Assembly (NCBI GenBank): GCA_002154345.1
Contig: MUNB01000063.1
Span: 1-40,365 of the forward strand
DNA length: 40,365 bases
Source: Streptomyces griseus
GTDB taxonomy: Bacteria > Actinomycetota > Actinomycetes > Streptomycetales > Streptomycetaceae
Direction of reading: 5' to 3'
Position 1 is the stretch's first letter. The number at the start of each line of letters is the position of its first letter. The position numbers were made by a program, and so were the translations under genes. The notes under the pieces are model-generated. The model worked only from the letters and a program-made list of their open reading frames with translations, did not search any database and was not told where the DNA came from. Positions 1-8,009 of this stretch are shown here, piece after piece.

Positions 1-65
1 CCGCCCGACCGGTGCCGCCACCCACCCCCTCGACACTTCAGTGGTGACGAAGCATTGGTAACGTA

Positions 66-76
66 CACCAGAGTGA
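66..76 (+). promoter_or_regulatory. Candidate operator, copy 1 (CACCAGAGTGA)
   Basis: An 11-bp sequence, CACCAGAGTGA, lies about 100 bp before the start of the helix-turn-helix gene and is repeated exactly at 739-749 just before the peptidase gene. Its core is CAC-CAGA-GTG, a short inverted repeat. That it is the binding site of the adjacent regulator is inference from position and repetition. Confidence 0.35.
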
Positions 77-177
77 CTGCCCGGCGTCAACCAAAGTGTC
101 GCCGGATCCGGCCCAAGAGGCTTCGAGAAACACTGTGGTGGGCGCAAGCTCGGCATCACGCCAAGGAGGTCGTGTAC

Positions 178-633
178 GTGGAGGATGACCGGTCACCCAC
201 CTTCGCCCAGCTCCTGGACCACCTCTTCCGCGAGGTGCACCCGCCGTCCCGGGGGCCGTACACCTACGCGGAGGTCGCCGAGGGAATCCGCAGAGCCACC
301 ACATCGGAAGGGCGCGGGGTGACGGCGAGCGCCATCCAGCAATTGCGCACCGGCGCCAAGCGGAACCCGACGCGGCACACCATCAAGGCCCTGGCCGACT
401 TCTTCGGCGTACCGGCGGGCTACTTCGTCGACAGCGCGGCGGCCGAACGCACGAAGGCGGAGATCGGCCTCCTCGCCGCCATGCGTGACCAGGACGTCCG
501 CAAGGTGGCGCTGCGCGCCAACGGCCTGAGCGTCGACAGCCTGAAGATGCTGTCGACCGTGATCGAACAGGCCCGGAAGCTCGAAGGACTCACCTCCGAC
601 GACAGCGCGCACGATCTGAACCTGGACGACTGA
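178..633 (+). CDS. XRE-family helix-turn-helix transcriptional regulator
   Basis: A small cytoplasmic DNA-binding protein of 151 residues. I chose GTG at 178 because AAGGAGGT at 163-170 lies 7 nt upstream; the in-frame GTG at 172 is too close to it, and the longer reading from 55 has no ribosome site. The HTH region is roughly residues 20-85: a YAEVAEGIRRAT stretch, then a TASAIQQLRTGAKRNPTRHTI recognition segment, then ALADFFGVPAGYF, which is typical of XRE proteins where the helix-turn-helix is followed by an LADFF-VP-YF turn. The rest is helical and charged. It is followed after 120 bp by an ImmA/IrrE-like peptidase gene, the classic partner of such repressors; in known pairs the peptidase cleaves or inactivates the repressor. 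The target promoters are unknown. The repeated CACCAGAGTGA upstream of both genes suggests autoregulation. Confidence 0.85.
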   Translation: MEDDRSPTFAQLLDHLFREVHPPSRGPYTYAEVAEGIRRATTSEGRGVTASAIQQLRTGAKRNPTRHTIKALADFFGVPAGYFVDSAAAERTKAEIGLLAAMRDQDVRKVALRANGLSVDSLKMLSTVIEQARKLEGLTSDDSAHDLNLDD

Positions 634-738
634 ACCGCGCACCCCGCCCGCCGGAGGACGTCTCGAACATGTCAACATTGGTGCGCTCGCACGGGCTTCA
701 GGGGGTGATCCGCCCCGGTCCGACCACCCGACCGGCGT

Positions 739-749
739 CACCAGAGTGA
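739..749 (+). promoter_or_regulatory. Candidate operator, copy 2 (CACCAGAGTGA)
   Basis: Exact second copy of the 11-bp sequence at 66-76. Here the arms extend to TCAC-CAGA-GTGA. It ends 5 bp before the ATG of the peptidase gene, and its last bases overlap the AGTGAGGA ribosome-binding region, so a bound protein would block translation start or transcription of the three downstream genes. Confidence 0.35.
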
Positions 750-753
750 GGAC

Positions 754-1281
754 ATGGACTTCGAGCAGCTTCGCGCCGCGTGCGAGGCGCGCGTCGAGGC
801 GCTTCGGCTCCCGCACCGCTTCAGCACCCGCGACCTCCGCGACGCCGTGGCCGAACAGCGCGGACGCCCCATCGTCCTGCGGCCCCTGAGCACCCTGGGC
901 GCCCTGGACGCCCCGTGCGGCATCCGCCTGGAGACCCCGGACGCCGACCTGTTGTTCTACGAGGAGGCCACCTCGCCCCTCCACCAGAACCACATCCTGG
1001 CCCACGAGATCAGCCACATCATCTGCGACCACGCCGGCAGCCTGGAGCTGGACCGGGACACGCTGCGCGCGATCGGCTTCGACCCCGCCCTCGTGCGACG
1101 CATGTCCGGCCGGACCAGCTATACGAGCGAGGACGAGCGCGAGGCCGAGGTGATGGCCAGCGTGATCCGCCAGCTCATGTACCGGGGCCGCGAAGTCCCG
1201 TCGAGCCGGCCCGCCAGCGGCGCCGAGAGCTGGGACGCCCTGTTCGCCGAGCCACACAGGAAGAAACGCCACCGGAAATGA
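754..1281 (+). CDS. ImmA/IrrE-family zinc metallopeptidase
   Basis: A 175-residue soluble protein with the zinc-peptidase signature HEISH at residues 84-88 (H84, E85, H88), preceded by the hydrophobic NHILA and followed by IICDHAG. A later acidic helix, EDEREAEVMASVI (about residues 127-139), supplies the third metal-ligand region, as in ImmA (COG2856) proteins, which usually end in an E-AEVFA-like helix. Known family members cleave or inactivate an XRE repressor encoded next door, here the gene at 178-633. The start ATG at 754 follows GAGTGAGGAC. The stop overlaps the next gene start as ATGA (1278-1281), so the membrane protein and P450 are translationally coupled to it. The inducing signal is unknown. 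Confidence 0.85.
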   Translation: MDFEQLRAACEARVEALRLPHRFSTRDLRDAVAEQRGRPIVLRPLSTLGALDAPCGIRLETPDADLLFYEEATSPLHQNHILAHEISHIICDHAGSLELDRDTLRAIGFDPALVRRMSGRTSYTSEDEREAEVMASVIRQLMYRGREVPSSRPASGAESWDALFAEPHRKKRHRK

Positions 1282-2468
1282 TCAATGTCCTGTTCACGGG
1301 CACGGCCGTCGTGCTGCTGTGCTTCGCCGCGTACTGGGTACGAGGACGGGGTGGCCACCGCCCCACGGGCACCTGGGCGATGGCGGCGCTGCTGACCTCG
1401 TTCGCGCTCGCCTTCGCCTCCTACGCGCCCGCAGTGGAGCGCGCGGTCGAATCGGTGGTCCCGCACGTCGCCCGGCTGCTCAGCAACACCTTCACCCTGA
1501 CGGCGGCCACCTCGGTCCTCGCCTTCCTCTTCCAGCTCAACCTGGACCGCGAGCGGGCCCATCGGCAGATCCGGCTGCGCGTCATCGCCCTCGCCCTCTC
1601 CGTCGCCGGTATGACCGTCTTCTTCGTCGCCGAGCAACTCACGGGCCGGAACCCGGTGTTGTACGCGTGCTACGTGCTGATCTACATCTCCTTCCTGGCG
1701 TACACGGCCAAGGACTTCCTGCTGCAGACCTGGGCCCACTCCCAGCGTTCGACCCGGCGCAGTCAGCGCTGGGGCCTGCGCACGACCTCCGTCGGCTGTG
1801 GCTTCGCCCTCGTCTACGCCGCGTACAAGCTGTTCGCCCTGGTCTCCATCGGCCTCGGCCTGGGGCTCGTTCCCGACCACGCCCGGTGCTCCACCCCGCT
1901 GACCCCCTTCCGCTGCGCGTTCAGCGTGACCGCGCCCGCCGTCGCCGTCCTCCTCATCACCGTCGGGCTCACCCTCCCCGCACTGCTGTGGCCGCTCAGC
2001 CAACTGCGCCGCCGCCGCTGGGAACGGGCGTCGTTCACCGCGCTGGAACCGCTGTGGCGGGAGGTCACCTCGGCGGTCCCCGAGGTCGTGCTCGACCCGG
2101 GCGACACCGAAGTGGACGCCCACGACCTCGACTTCCACCTCCACCGCCGGGTCATCGAGATCAACGACTGCGTACTGGCCCTGCGCCCGTACCGCCGGGC
2201 GTCGGTACGGGACGCCGCGGCGGCCGATACGGCCCGCCGGGGCACGGCCGACACCCCCGAGGGCGAGGCCGAGGTGGAGGCGGCGGTCATCGCCGCGGCC
2301 GTCGACGCCAAGCGCGCCGGACTCCCCCTCGACGGCGACGAGGCCCCGCCCGCCGCCGGCACCCGCTCCCGCAAGGGCGACCTCCCGGCGGAGACCGCGT
2401 GGCTGCTGCTCGTGGCGGAGGCCTACGCGCGGCGCCCGGCGACCGAGACCGTGGGAGCCGCCTCATGA
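1278..2468 (+). CDS. MAB_1171c-like multi-pass membrane protein
   Basis: A protein of 396 residues that begins at the ATG overlapping the peptidase stop. The N-terminal 240 residues contain about seven hydrophobic spans: a first one immediately after the start, then segments such as WAMAALLTSFALAFASYA, IALALSVAGMTVFFVA, YACYVLIYISFLAYT, GCGFALVYAAYKLFALVS and APAVAVLLITVGLTLPALL. The C-terminal 150 residues are cytoplasmic and helical, with WRERASFTALEPLWREV-like and HRRVIEINDCVLALRPY stretches. This architecture matches the family annotated as MAB_1171c putative transporter, which in Streptomyces commonly follows an XRE-peptidase pair. Substrate and function are unknown; it could be a signal receptor rather than a transporter. 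It is coupled by ATGA to the P450 downstream. Confidence 0.75.
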   Translation: MINVLFTGTAVVLLCFAAYWVRGRGGHRPTGTWAMAALLTSFALAFASYAPAVERAVESVVPHVARLLSNTFTLTAATSVLAFLFQLNLDRERAHRQIRLRVIALALSVAGMTVFFVAEQLTGRNPVLYACYVLIYISFLAYTAKDFLLQTWAHSQRSTRRSQRWGLRTTSVGCGFALVYAAYKLFALVSIGLGLGLVPDHARCSTPLTPFRCAFSVTAPAVAVLLITVGLTLPALLWPLSQLRRRRWERASFTALEPLWREVTSAVPEVVLDPGDTEVDAHDLDFHLHRRVIEINDCVLALRPYRRASVRDAAAADTARRGTADTPEGEAEVEAAVIAAAVDAKRAGLPLDGDEAPPAAGTRSRKGDLPAETAWLLLVAEAYARRPATETVGAAS

Positions 2469-3655
2469 CCGCCCCGCGTCAGGACCCGCTGCGCGACCCG
2501 CGCTTCTTCGCCGACCCCTACCCCACCTACGACCGGCTGCGCGAACGCTGCCCGGTCCAGCGCGTCCCCACCGGCTCCGGCGGACACCAGGGGTATCTGA
2601 TCACCGGCCACGCCGAGGCCCGTGCGGCGTTCACCGATCCCCGGCTGTCCAAGGACACCGCCCGCTTCTTCGCCGACCGGCCCTCCGACCGCGACCTGCA
2701 CCCGGCGATCTCCCGCACCATGCTGGCCAGCGACCCGCCCGCGCACACCCGCCACCGGCGGGTGGCGACGCCGCTGTTCACCACCGGCCGCGTCCGGGAC
2801 CTGCGCCCGTTCATCACCCGTGTCGTCGACGGCCTCATGGCAAAGTGGCGGCCGGGCGCGGAGGTCGACCTGGTGGCGGAACTGGCGGTCCCCCTGCCGG
2901 TCACCGTCATCTGTGAGTTGCTGGGGGTGCCGGAATCCGACCGCGCCGCGCTCGCCGGCTGGTCCCACGAACTCTTCGACGCGACCGACACCGCCCGCGT
3001 CGACGCCGCGTCGCACCGGATCGGCGACTATCTGACCCACCTCGTCGACACGGCCCGCGCCACCCCCGGCGACGGCCCGCTCCACGCGCTCCTGCGCGAC
3101 TGCGACGAGGGCGGTCTCGACCGGGACGGGGCCGTCTCCCTGGCCGCCCTCCTTCTGGTCGCCGGGCACGAGACCACCACCCAGTTCATCGGCAACGCCG
3201 TCCTGGCCCTGCTCCGGCACCCCGAGGCATTCGACCGGCTGCGCCGGGACCCGGACCTGATCCCCGGCGCGCTGGACGAACTGCTCCGCTACGACTCGCC
3301 CGTGAGCGTGGCCACCTTCCGGTACAGCGCGGAGGAGCTGAGCGTCGGCGGGGTCGACGTCCCGGCGGGCTTCCCGGTGCTCATCGCCACCGGGGCGGCC
3401 AACCGCGACCCGGCCGTGTTCCCCGACCCGTACCGTCTCGACCTGGACCGCGACGCCGCCGGCCATCTCTCCTTCGGCCACGGCATCCACCGCTGCCTCG
3501 GCGCTCCGCTGGCCCGGGCCGAGGCCGAGATCGCCCTCCGCGCTCTGGTGACCCGCTTCCCGGACACCGGCCTGGCCGTCGACGCGGAAGCCCTGGCCTG
3601 GCGCCGGACCCGCCTCACCCGCGGCCTGACCGCCCTGCCTCTCGTCCTCGGCTGA
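2465..3655 (+). CDS. Cytochrome P450 (bacterial class I type)
   Basis: A soluble haem monooxygenase of 396 residues, normal length for bacterial CYPs. The start ATG at 2465 overlaps the previous stop. Landmarks: the PPAHTRHRR stretch of the C-helix (about residue 94), the I-helix oxygen-activation motif AGHETTT (E236, T237), the ExxR motif in ELLRY (about residue 283), and the haem loop FGHGIHRCLGAPLAR with the axial cysteine at C344. No ferredoxin or reductase gene is nearby, so electron partners must come from elsewhere. Substrate cannot be read from the sequence. Being last in a regulator-peptidase-membrane-protein operon suggests a P450 controlled by an external signal rather than one belonging to a biosynthetic cluster. 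Confidence 0.95.
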   Translation: MTAPRQDPLRDPRFFADPYPTYDRLRERCPVQRVPTGSGGHQGYLITGHAEARAAFTDPRLSKDTARFFADRPSDRDLHPAISRTMLASDPPAHTRHRRVATPLFTTGRVRDLRPFITRVVDGLMAKWRPGAEVDLVAELAVPLPVTVICELLGVPESDRAALAGWSHELFDATDTARVDAASHRIGDYLTHLVDTARATPGDGPLHALLRDCDEGGLDRDGAVSLAALLLVAGHETTTQFIGNAVLALLRHPEAFDRLRRDPDLIPGALDELLRYDSPVSVATFRYSAEELSVGGVDVPAGFPVLIATGAANRDPAVFPDPYRLDLDRDAAGHLSFGHGIHRCLGAPLARAEAEIALRALVTRFPDTGLAVDAEALAWRRTRLTRGLTALPLVLG

Positions 3656-3661
3656 CCCACC

Positions 3662-3701
3662 CCGACGGGGAGCGCGTGCCCCTGCGTGCCCTCCCCGTCG
3701 G
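3662..3701. terminator. Bidirectional terminator between P450 and bxlA
   Basis: A perfect inverted repeat with 11-bp arms (3662-3672 and 3691-3701, CCGACGGGGAG paired with CTCCCCGTCGG) lies in the 57-bp gap between two convergent genes. There is no U-tract, which is normal in Streptomyces. Confidence 0.75.
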
Positions 3702-3712
3702 TCCGGTCCCGC

Positions 3713-6184
3713 CTACGCCGTGTCCGTGAGGAGCTCCGTCGCGATGCTCATGTGCAGCCGACGGGTGTGATCGACCGTTCGCACCGGCCCGGTCAGCGTG
3801 ACCCGGGCGGTGAGCCGCGGTTCGTCGCACGACGCGCTCAACCGCAGTTCGAGATCGCCCGGTTCGACGATCCGGTGGCCGTCGCGGCCCGTGAAGGACG
3901 CGAGGTCCGCCGGGACCGTCGCCCGCACCCGGGCCGCCTGTCCCGGCCCCAGGTCGAGACGTACGTATCCGATGAGCCGCTGCACCGGCTGGACCACGGA
4001 GGCGACCGGGTCGTGGAGATAGACCTGCACCACTTCGGTCCCCTCCCGCGCACCGGTGTTGCGGACCGTGCAGGAGAAGGTGAACTCCCCTTCCGTCGTG
4101 GCCCGTCCGCGCTCCACGACGAGGTCGCCCCAGGCGAAGGCGGTGTACGTGAGACCGTGGCCGAACGCGAACGCCGGGGCCGGGTCGACGCTGGACACAT
4201 CGCTCGCGTGGCCGAGTCGCGCCGCCAGGTAGGTGGACGGCTGGGAGCCCGGGTGGCGCGGCACGCCGACGGGCAGCCGGCCGGACGGCGCGGTGCGGCC
4301 GCTGAGCACCGAGGCGATGGCCGTCGTGCCCTCCTCGCCGGGAAAGAACGACTGCACGATCGCGGCCGCCTCGTCCACCGCCCGCCCGAGGGCGTACGGA
4401 CGCCCGGCGAGCAGGGTGACGACGACGGGCGTGCCCGTGTCGAGGAGGGCGTCGAGCAGTTGCCGCTGGACGCCGGGGAGGGCCAGGTCCTCCGCGTCGC
4501 AGCCCTCCCCGCTCGTACCCCGCCCGAAGAGCCCGGCCCGGTCGCCGAGCGCGAGGATCACGAGGTCGGCGCCCCGGGCCAGTTCGACGGCCTCGCCGAA
4601 CCCGTCGGTGGACGTGCCGTCGACGTCCGCACCCCGCGCGGTGACGATCTCGCTGCGGGGGAACTCCGCCGCGCATGCCTCGCGCAGGGTGGGCAGGTCG
4701 ATGCCGAGCGGTGTCCCGGGGTGCTGACCGCCGACGTGGACGGGAAAGGCGTAGCAGCCGAGGACGGCCGTCGGGGTGTCGGCGTTGGGTCCGACGAGGG
4801 CGATACGGGCCGGAGCCCCGGCGCCCGCCGCCAGGGGCAGGGTGCCGTCGTTGCGCAGGAGCACGACGGCCTGTTCGGCGACGCGCCGGGCGAGCGCGCG
4901 GTTCTCGTCGGTGTCGAGCCGCACGGTCCCCCGCAGCGCCCGCGAGTTCCCTTCCGTCGGCCCGTCCGGGCCGACGGCCGCGGCCAACACCGCCGGCTCC
5001 GGCCTCCAGTCCGCGTCGAGCAGCCCCAACTGGACCTTTTGGACCAGGACTCGGCGTACGGCACGGTCCACCAGGGTTTCGGACACCAGGCCTTGGGCGA
5101 GCGCCTCGGCGAGCGGACTGCCGAACGTCTTCACGGTCGGCAGCTCCACGTCCACCCCCGCGCCGAGTGCGGCGCCGGCCGCTTCCCCGAAGGTTCCCGC
5201 CACCCCGTGCAGCGTCTTGAGGAAGGCGATGCCGAAGTAGTCCGCGACAACGGTCCCGTCGAAGCCCCAGGTGTCCCGGAGCAGACCGGTCAGCAGCTGC
5301 CCGTCGGCCGCGGAGGGGATGCCGTCGGTGTCGGTGTAGGCGTGCATCACCGACCGTACGCCGCTCTCGCGTACGGCCATCTCGAACGGGGTCAGGATGA
5401 TGTCGGCCCGCTCCCGCGCACCCATGCCGACGGGGGCGAGGTTGCGGCCCGCCCGTGAGGCGGAGTACCCGGCGAAGTGCTTGAGCGTGGCGACGACTCC
5501 GGCCGACTCCAGTCCCCGTACATACGCGGTGGCGACGGTTCCCACCAGATACGGGTCCTCTCCGATCGTCTCCTCGACGCGCCCCCAGCGGGCATCGCGT
5601 ACGACGTCGAGGACCGGGGCGAGCCCTTGGTGCACGCCGACGGAGCGCATGTCGCGGCCGATCGCGGCGGCCATCTCACGGATCAGGTCCGGATGGAAGG
5701 TGGCGCCCCAGGACAGCGGCACCGGGTAGGCCGTCGCGCCCCAGGTGGCGAAGCCCGCGAGGCACTCCTCATGGGCGAGCGCCGGGATGCCGAATCGATT
5801 CGCTCCGGCGATCCGTTCCTGGGTGCGCGACAGCGAGAGGGCGCCCACGGCCGGGTCGACCGGGGCCGTTCCGAACGGGCGGGTCAGCTGGCCTAGGCCG
5901 TGCGGAAGAAGCTCGTCGAGGTCGACGGCCTCCTCCATGTCGTGCTGGAACGGCGCGACTTCACCGCCCTCGTCGGATGCGCCCACCCAGACCCCGACGA
6001 GCTGGGAGAGCTTCTCCTGGAGGGTCATGGCGTCGATCAGGGCGTCGGCCCTGGCCTCGGGGGTGAGGGCGGGATCGTGCCAGGGCCCGGTGCGGCGGCC
6101 CGTGTCGCCGGAAGCCGGCGCCACGGATGCGGTGGTCCCGGCGGCGGCTTTCCGCGGACCGGCGTTGTCGATGTTGGCGGTCAC
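3713..6184 (-). CDS. bxlA: GH3 beta-glycosidase, probably intracellular beta-xylosidase
   Basis: An 823-residue enzyme without a signal peptide, expected to hydrolyse imported xylo- or cello-oligosaccharides in the cytoplasm. I start it at the GTG at 6184, which overlaps the permease stop as GTGA and follows GGAGGA; the longer reading only runs through the permease gene. The N-terminal half is the GH3 barrel, with EKLSQLVG, GVHQGLAPVLDVVRDARWGR, GEDPYLVG, KHFAGYS and the nucleophile motif VVADYFG (D315). Then come the GH3 C-terminal domain (VVLLRNDGTLPL, LVGPNAD, FPGEEG) and a C-terminal fibronectin-III-like domain with VVQVYLHDPV. Last gene of the ABC operon. In Streptomyces thermoviolaceus the same order (bxlE-F-G-A with bxlR) handles xylobiose. 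The beta-xylosidase call is from context; beta-glucosidase remains possible. Confidence 0.85.
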   Translation of the reverse strand: MTANIDNAGPRKAAAGTTASVAPASGDTGRRTGPWHDPALTPEARADALIDAMTLQEKLSQLVGVWVGASDEGGEVAPFQHDMEEAVDLDELLPHGLGQLTRPFGTAPVDPAVGALSLSRTQERIAGANRFGIPALAHEECLAGFATWGATAYPVPLSWGATFHPDLIREMAAAIGRDMRSVGVHQGLAPVLDVVRDARWGRVEETIGEDPYLVGTVATAYVRGLESAGVVATLKHFAGYSASRAGRNLAPVGMGARERADIILTPFEMAVRESGVRSVMHAYTDTDGIPSAADGQLLTGLLRDTWGFDGTVVADYFGIAFLKTLHGVAGTFGEAAGAALGAGVDVELPTVKTFGSPLAEALAQGLVSETLVDRAVRRVLVQKVQLGLLDADWRPEPAVLAAAVGPDGPTEGNSRALRGTVRLDTDENRALARRVAEQAVVLLRNDGTLPLAAGAGAPARIALVGPNADTPTAVLGCYAFPVHVGGQHPGTPLGIDLPTLREACAAEFPRSEIVTARGADVDGTSTDGFGEAVELARGADLVILALGDRAGLFGRGTSGEGCDAEDLALPGVQRQLLDALLDTGTPVVVTLLAGRPYALGRAVDEAAAIVQSFFPGEEGTTAIASVLSGRTAPSGRLPVGVPRHPGSQPSTYLAARLGHASDVSSVDPAPAFAFGHGLTYTAFAWGDLVVERGRATTEGEFTFSCTVRNTGAREGTEVVQVYLHDPVASVVQPVQRLIGYVRLDLGPGQAARVRATVPADLASFTGRDGHRIVEPGDLELRLSASCDEPRLTARVTLTGPVRTVDHTRRLHMSIATELLTDTA

Positions 6185-7002
6185 TTTCCTCCGACCCCCA
6201 TCAGCCCCTGTACCAGGGCCCGACGAGCGAACAGGTAGACGATCAGGATGGGGAGCATGGACAGGACGACCGCGGCGAGCAGGCCGGGGGTGTCGACGCC
6301 GTGCTCCGTCTGGAATTCGTAGAGCCCCATGGTGATGACCTTGGTCTCCGCGGACTGCGTCAGGACGAGGGGGAAGAGGAAGCCGTTCCACGCCTGGAGG
6401 GCGGAGAAGACGACGATCGTCGCGAGCCCGCTCCTGGACAGCGGCAGCACCAGCTGGAAGAAGACGCGCCGGGACGAGGCGCCGTCCATCGTCATCGCCT
6501 CGTACAGATCGGGGGTGATGTCACGCATGACACCCGTGAGGATCAGGGCGCACACCGGCATGGCGAAGGCCGCCGTCGGCAGGATGACGCCGATGAGGTT
6601 GTCGTAGAGGCCGGCCTCGCTGATGACGAAGAACATCGGCACGATGACCGCCTGCGAGGGGATCGCCAGCCCCAGGAGGAACAGCCGGAAGACGGTCGTG
6701 GTCGCACGGCCCCGGCTTCGGACGATGGTGTACGCCAGCGGCGGTACGAGGAGGACGACGATGCCCACCACGCACACGGTGACGACGACCGTGTTGAGGA
6801 AGTACTGCGCGAAGCCGCTGTTGAGGTCCTTGATGTAGTTGTCGAGCGTGAAGTGCTCGGGGAAGGCCAGCGGGCCGTTCGCCGCGTAGTCGGGGCGCGA
6901 CTGGAACGTGGCGATGAGCATCACGTACAGCGGCAGCCCCACGACGAGCAGCCAGACCACCGAGCCGAAACCCGCGAGGTGGTTGGGACGGCTCTTGCTC
7001 AC
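6181..7002 (-). CDS. bxlG: ABC sugar permease, MalG type
   Basis: A 273-residue integral membrane protein and the second permease subunit of a carbohydrate uptake-1 ABC importer. The GTG start at 7002 overlaps the preceding stop as GTGA. About six hydrophobic spans are visible, beginning with SVVWLLVVGLPLYVMLI. The EAA loop that docks the ATPase is YEAMTMDGASSRRVFFQLVLPL (about residues 178-199), with the usual EA---DGA---F--I-LP pattern. No ATPase gene is present; Streptomyces sugar importers of this class commonly share the ATPase MsiK encoded elsewhere. Coupled to bxlA by another GTGA overlap. Confidence 0.9.
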   Translation of the reverse strand: MSKSRPNHLAGFGSVVWLLVVGLPLYVMLIATFQSRPDYAANGPLAFPEHFTLDNYIKDLNSGFAQYFLNTVVVTVCVVGIVVLLVPPLAYTIVRSRGRATTTVFRLFLLGLAIPSQAVIVPMFFVISEAGLYDNLIGVILPTAAFAMPVCALILTGVMRDITPDLYEAMTMDGASSRRVFFQLVLPLSRSGLATIVVFSALQAWNGFLFPLVLTQSAETKVITMGLYEFQTEHGVDTPGLLAAVVLSMLPILIVYLFARRALVQGLMGVGGK

Positions 7003-8009
7003 AGTCCCTCCATGGTGCTGCGCATCTTGTCGTAGCCCGAGAGCCGCACCACGATCAGCGAGATGAGCGTGGAGACGAGGACCAGGAGGAGGGCGATGGC
7101 GGACGCCGATCCGTAGTCGAAGCTCTTGAACGCCTTCTGGTACATGTAGTAAGCGCTGATGGTGGTGTCGCTGCCCGGTCCGCCCTGGGTCAGGATGAGC
7201 ACGGTGTCGAAGGTCGTGAGCCCGCCGACCACCATCAGGATCATCGAGGTGATGATCGCGTTGCGCAGTTGCGGCAGCGTGATGTGGAAGAACTGCCGCA
7301 CCCGGCCCGCGCCGTCGATCTGCGCCGCCTGGTAGAGGACCGGCGGGACCGCGCGCGCAGCGCCCTGGTAGATCAGCGTGTGCAGCGGGGTGAACTGCCA
7401 GGTGCTGACGAAGACCAGGACTCCGATCGCACTGGCCTGCATCCCGAAGAGGTTGCCGTCGCCGAACAGCCAGGTGGCGTGCGCGGGGACGCCGAGGTTG
7501 GGGTCGAGGAGAGCGCGCCACAGCACGGACACGGCCGCGATGGACAGCAGCATCGGGACGAAGTAGATGGCGGACAGGACGGCCCGGTTGCGCTGGTGTC
7601 CCGCCGCCCAGACCCCGAGCAGAATGCTCAGCGGGGTCTGCACGGCGACCCCGAGCACGGTGAGCAGGACGCTCAGCCAGAGGCTCTTGATCATGACGGG
7701 GTCGTCGAGGAGCTTCTTCCAGTTGGCGAGGCCGGCGAACTCCGGGTCGCTGAGGCCGTCCCAGCTGGCGAAGGAGAGTACGGCGACCATGATCAGCGGG
7801 ACGATCGCGAAGAGGCCGAAGAAGACGGCGGCGGGGGCGGCCCAGAGGAACCCCGGCCGGCTCGCTCCGATGCCGCCGGACCTGTCTTCACCGACAGGTC
7901 CGTCCTTCTTGAAGGCCTTCGCGGCTGTCCCCCTGCCCCCGGGGCTTTCGGATGCGACGGCGGTGGGATTCATGTCATCGGTTCCGCGTCCGGATTCGAG
8001 TGAGGTCAC
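6999..8009 (-). CDS. bxlF: ABC sugar permease, MalF type
   Basis: A 336-residue membrane subunit of the importer. I prefer the GTG at 8009 because it overlaps the bxlE stop as GTGA, the arrangement seen at the next two junctions as well; the ATG at 7973 would give 324 residues and cannot be excluded. About 45 hydrophilic residues precede the first span, PGFLWAAPAAVFFGLFAIV. The EAA loop is YQAAQIDGAGRVRQFFHITLP (about residues 230-250). It should form a heterodimer with bxlG and receive sugar from the lipoprotein bxlE. Confidence 0.9.
   Translation of the reverse strand: MTSLESGRGTDDMNPTAVASESPGGRGTAAKAFKKDGPVGEDRSGGIGASRPGFLWAAPAAVFFGLFAIVPLIMVAVLSFASWDGLSDPEFAGLANWKKLLDDPVMIKSLWLSVLLTVLGVAVQTPLSILLGVWAAGHQRNRAVLSAIYFVPMLLSIAAVSVLWRALLDPNLGVPAHATWLFGDGNLFGMQASAIGVLVFVSTWQFTPLHTLIYQGAARAVPPVLYQAAQIDGAGRVRQFFHITLPQLRNAIITSMILMVVGGLTTFDTVLILTQGGPGSDTTISAYYMYQKAFKSFDYGSASAIALLLVLVSTLISLIVVRLSGYDKMRSTMEGL

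Noticed and set aside
3686..5458. 590-codon open frame on the + strand
   Set aside because: Antisense shadow of the GH3 gene, low-complexity Arg/Gly/Asp composition, no ribosome site.
5793..5802. GAATCGATTC palindrome within the GH3 gene
   Set aside because: Internal to a coding sequence, no promoter nearby, and different from the CGAAA-type sites.
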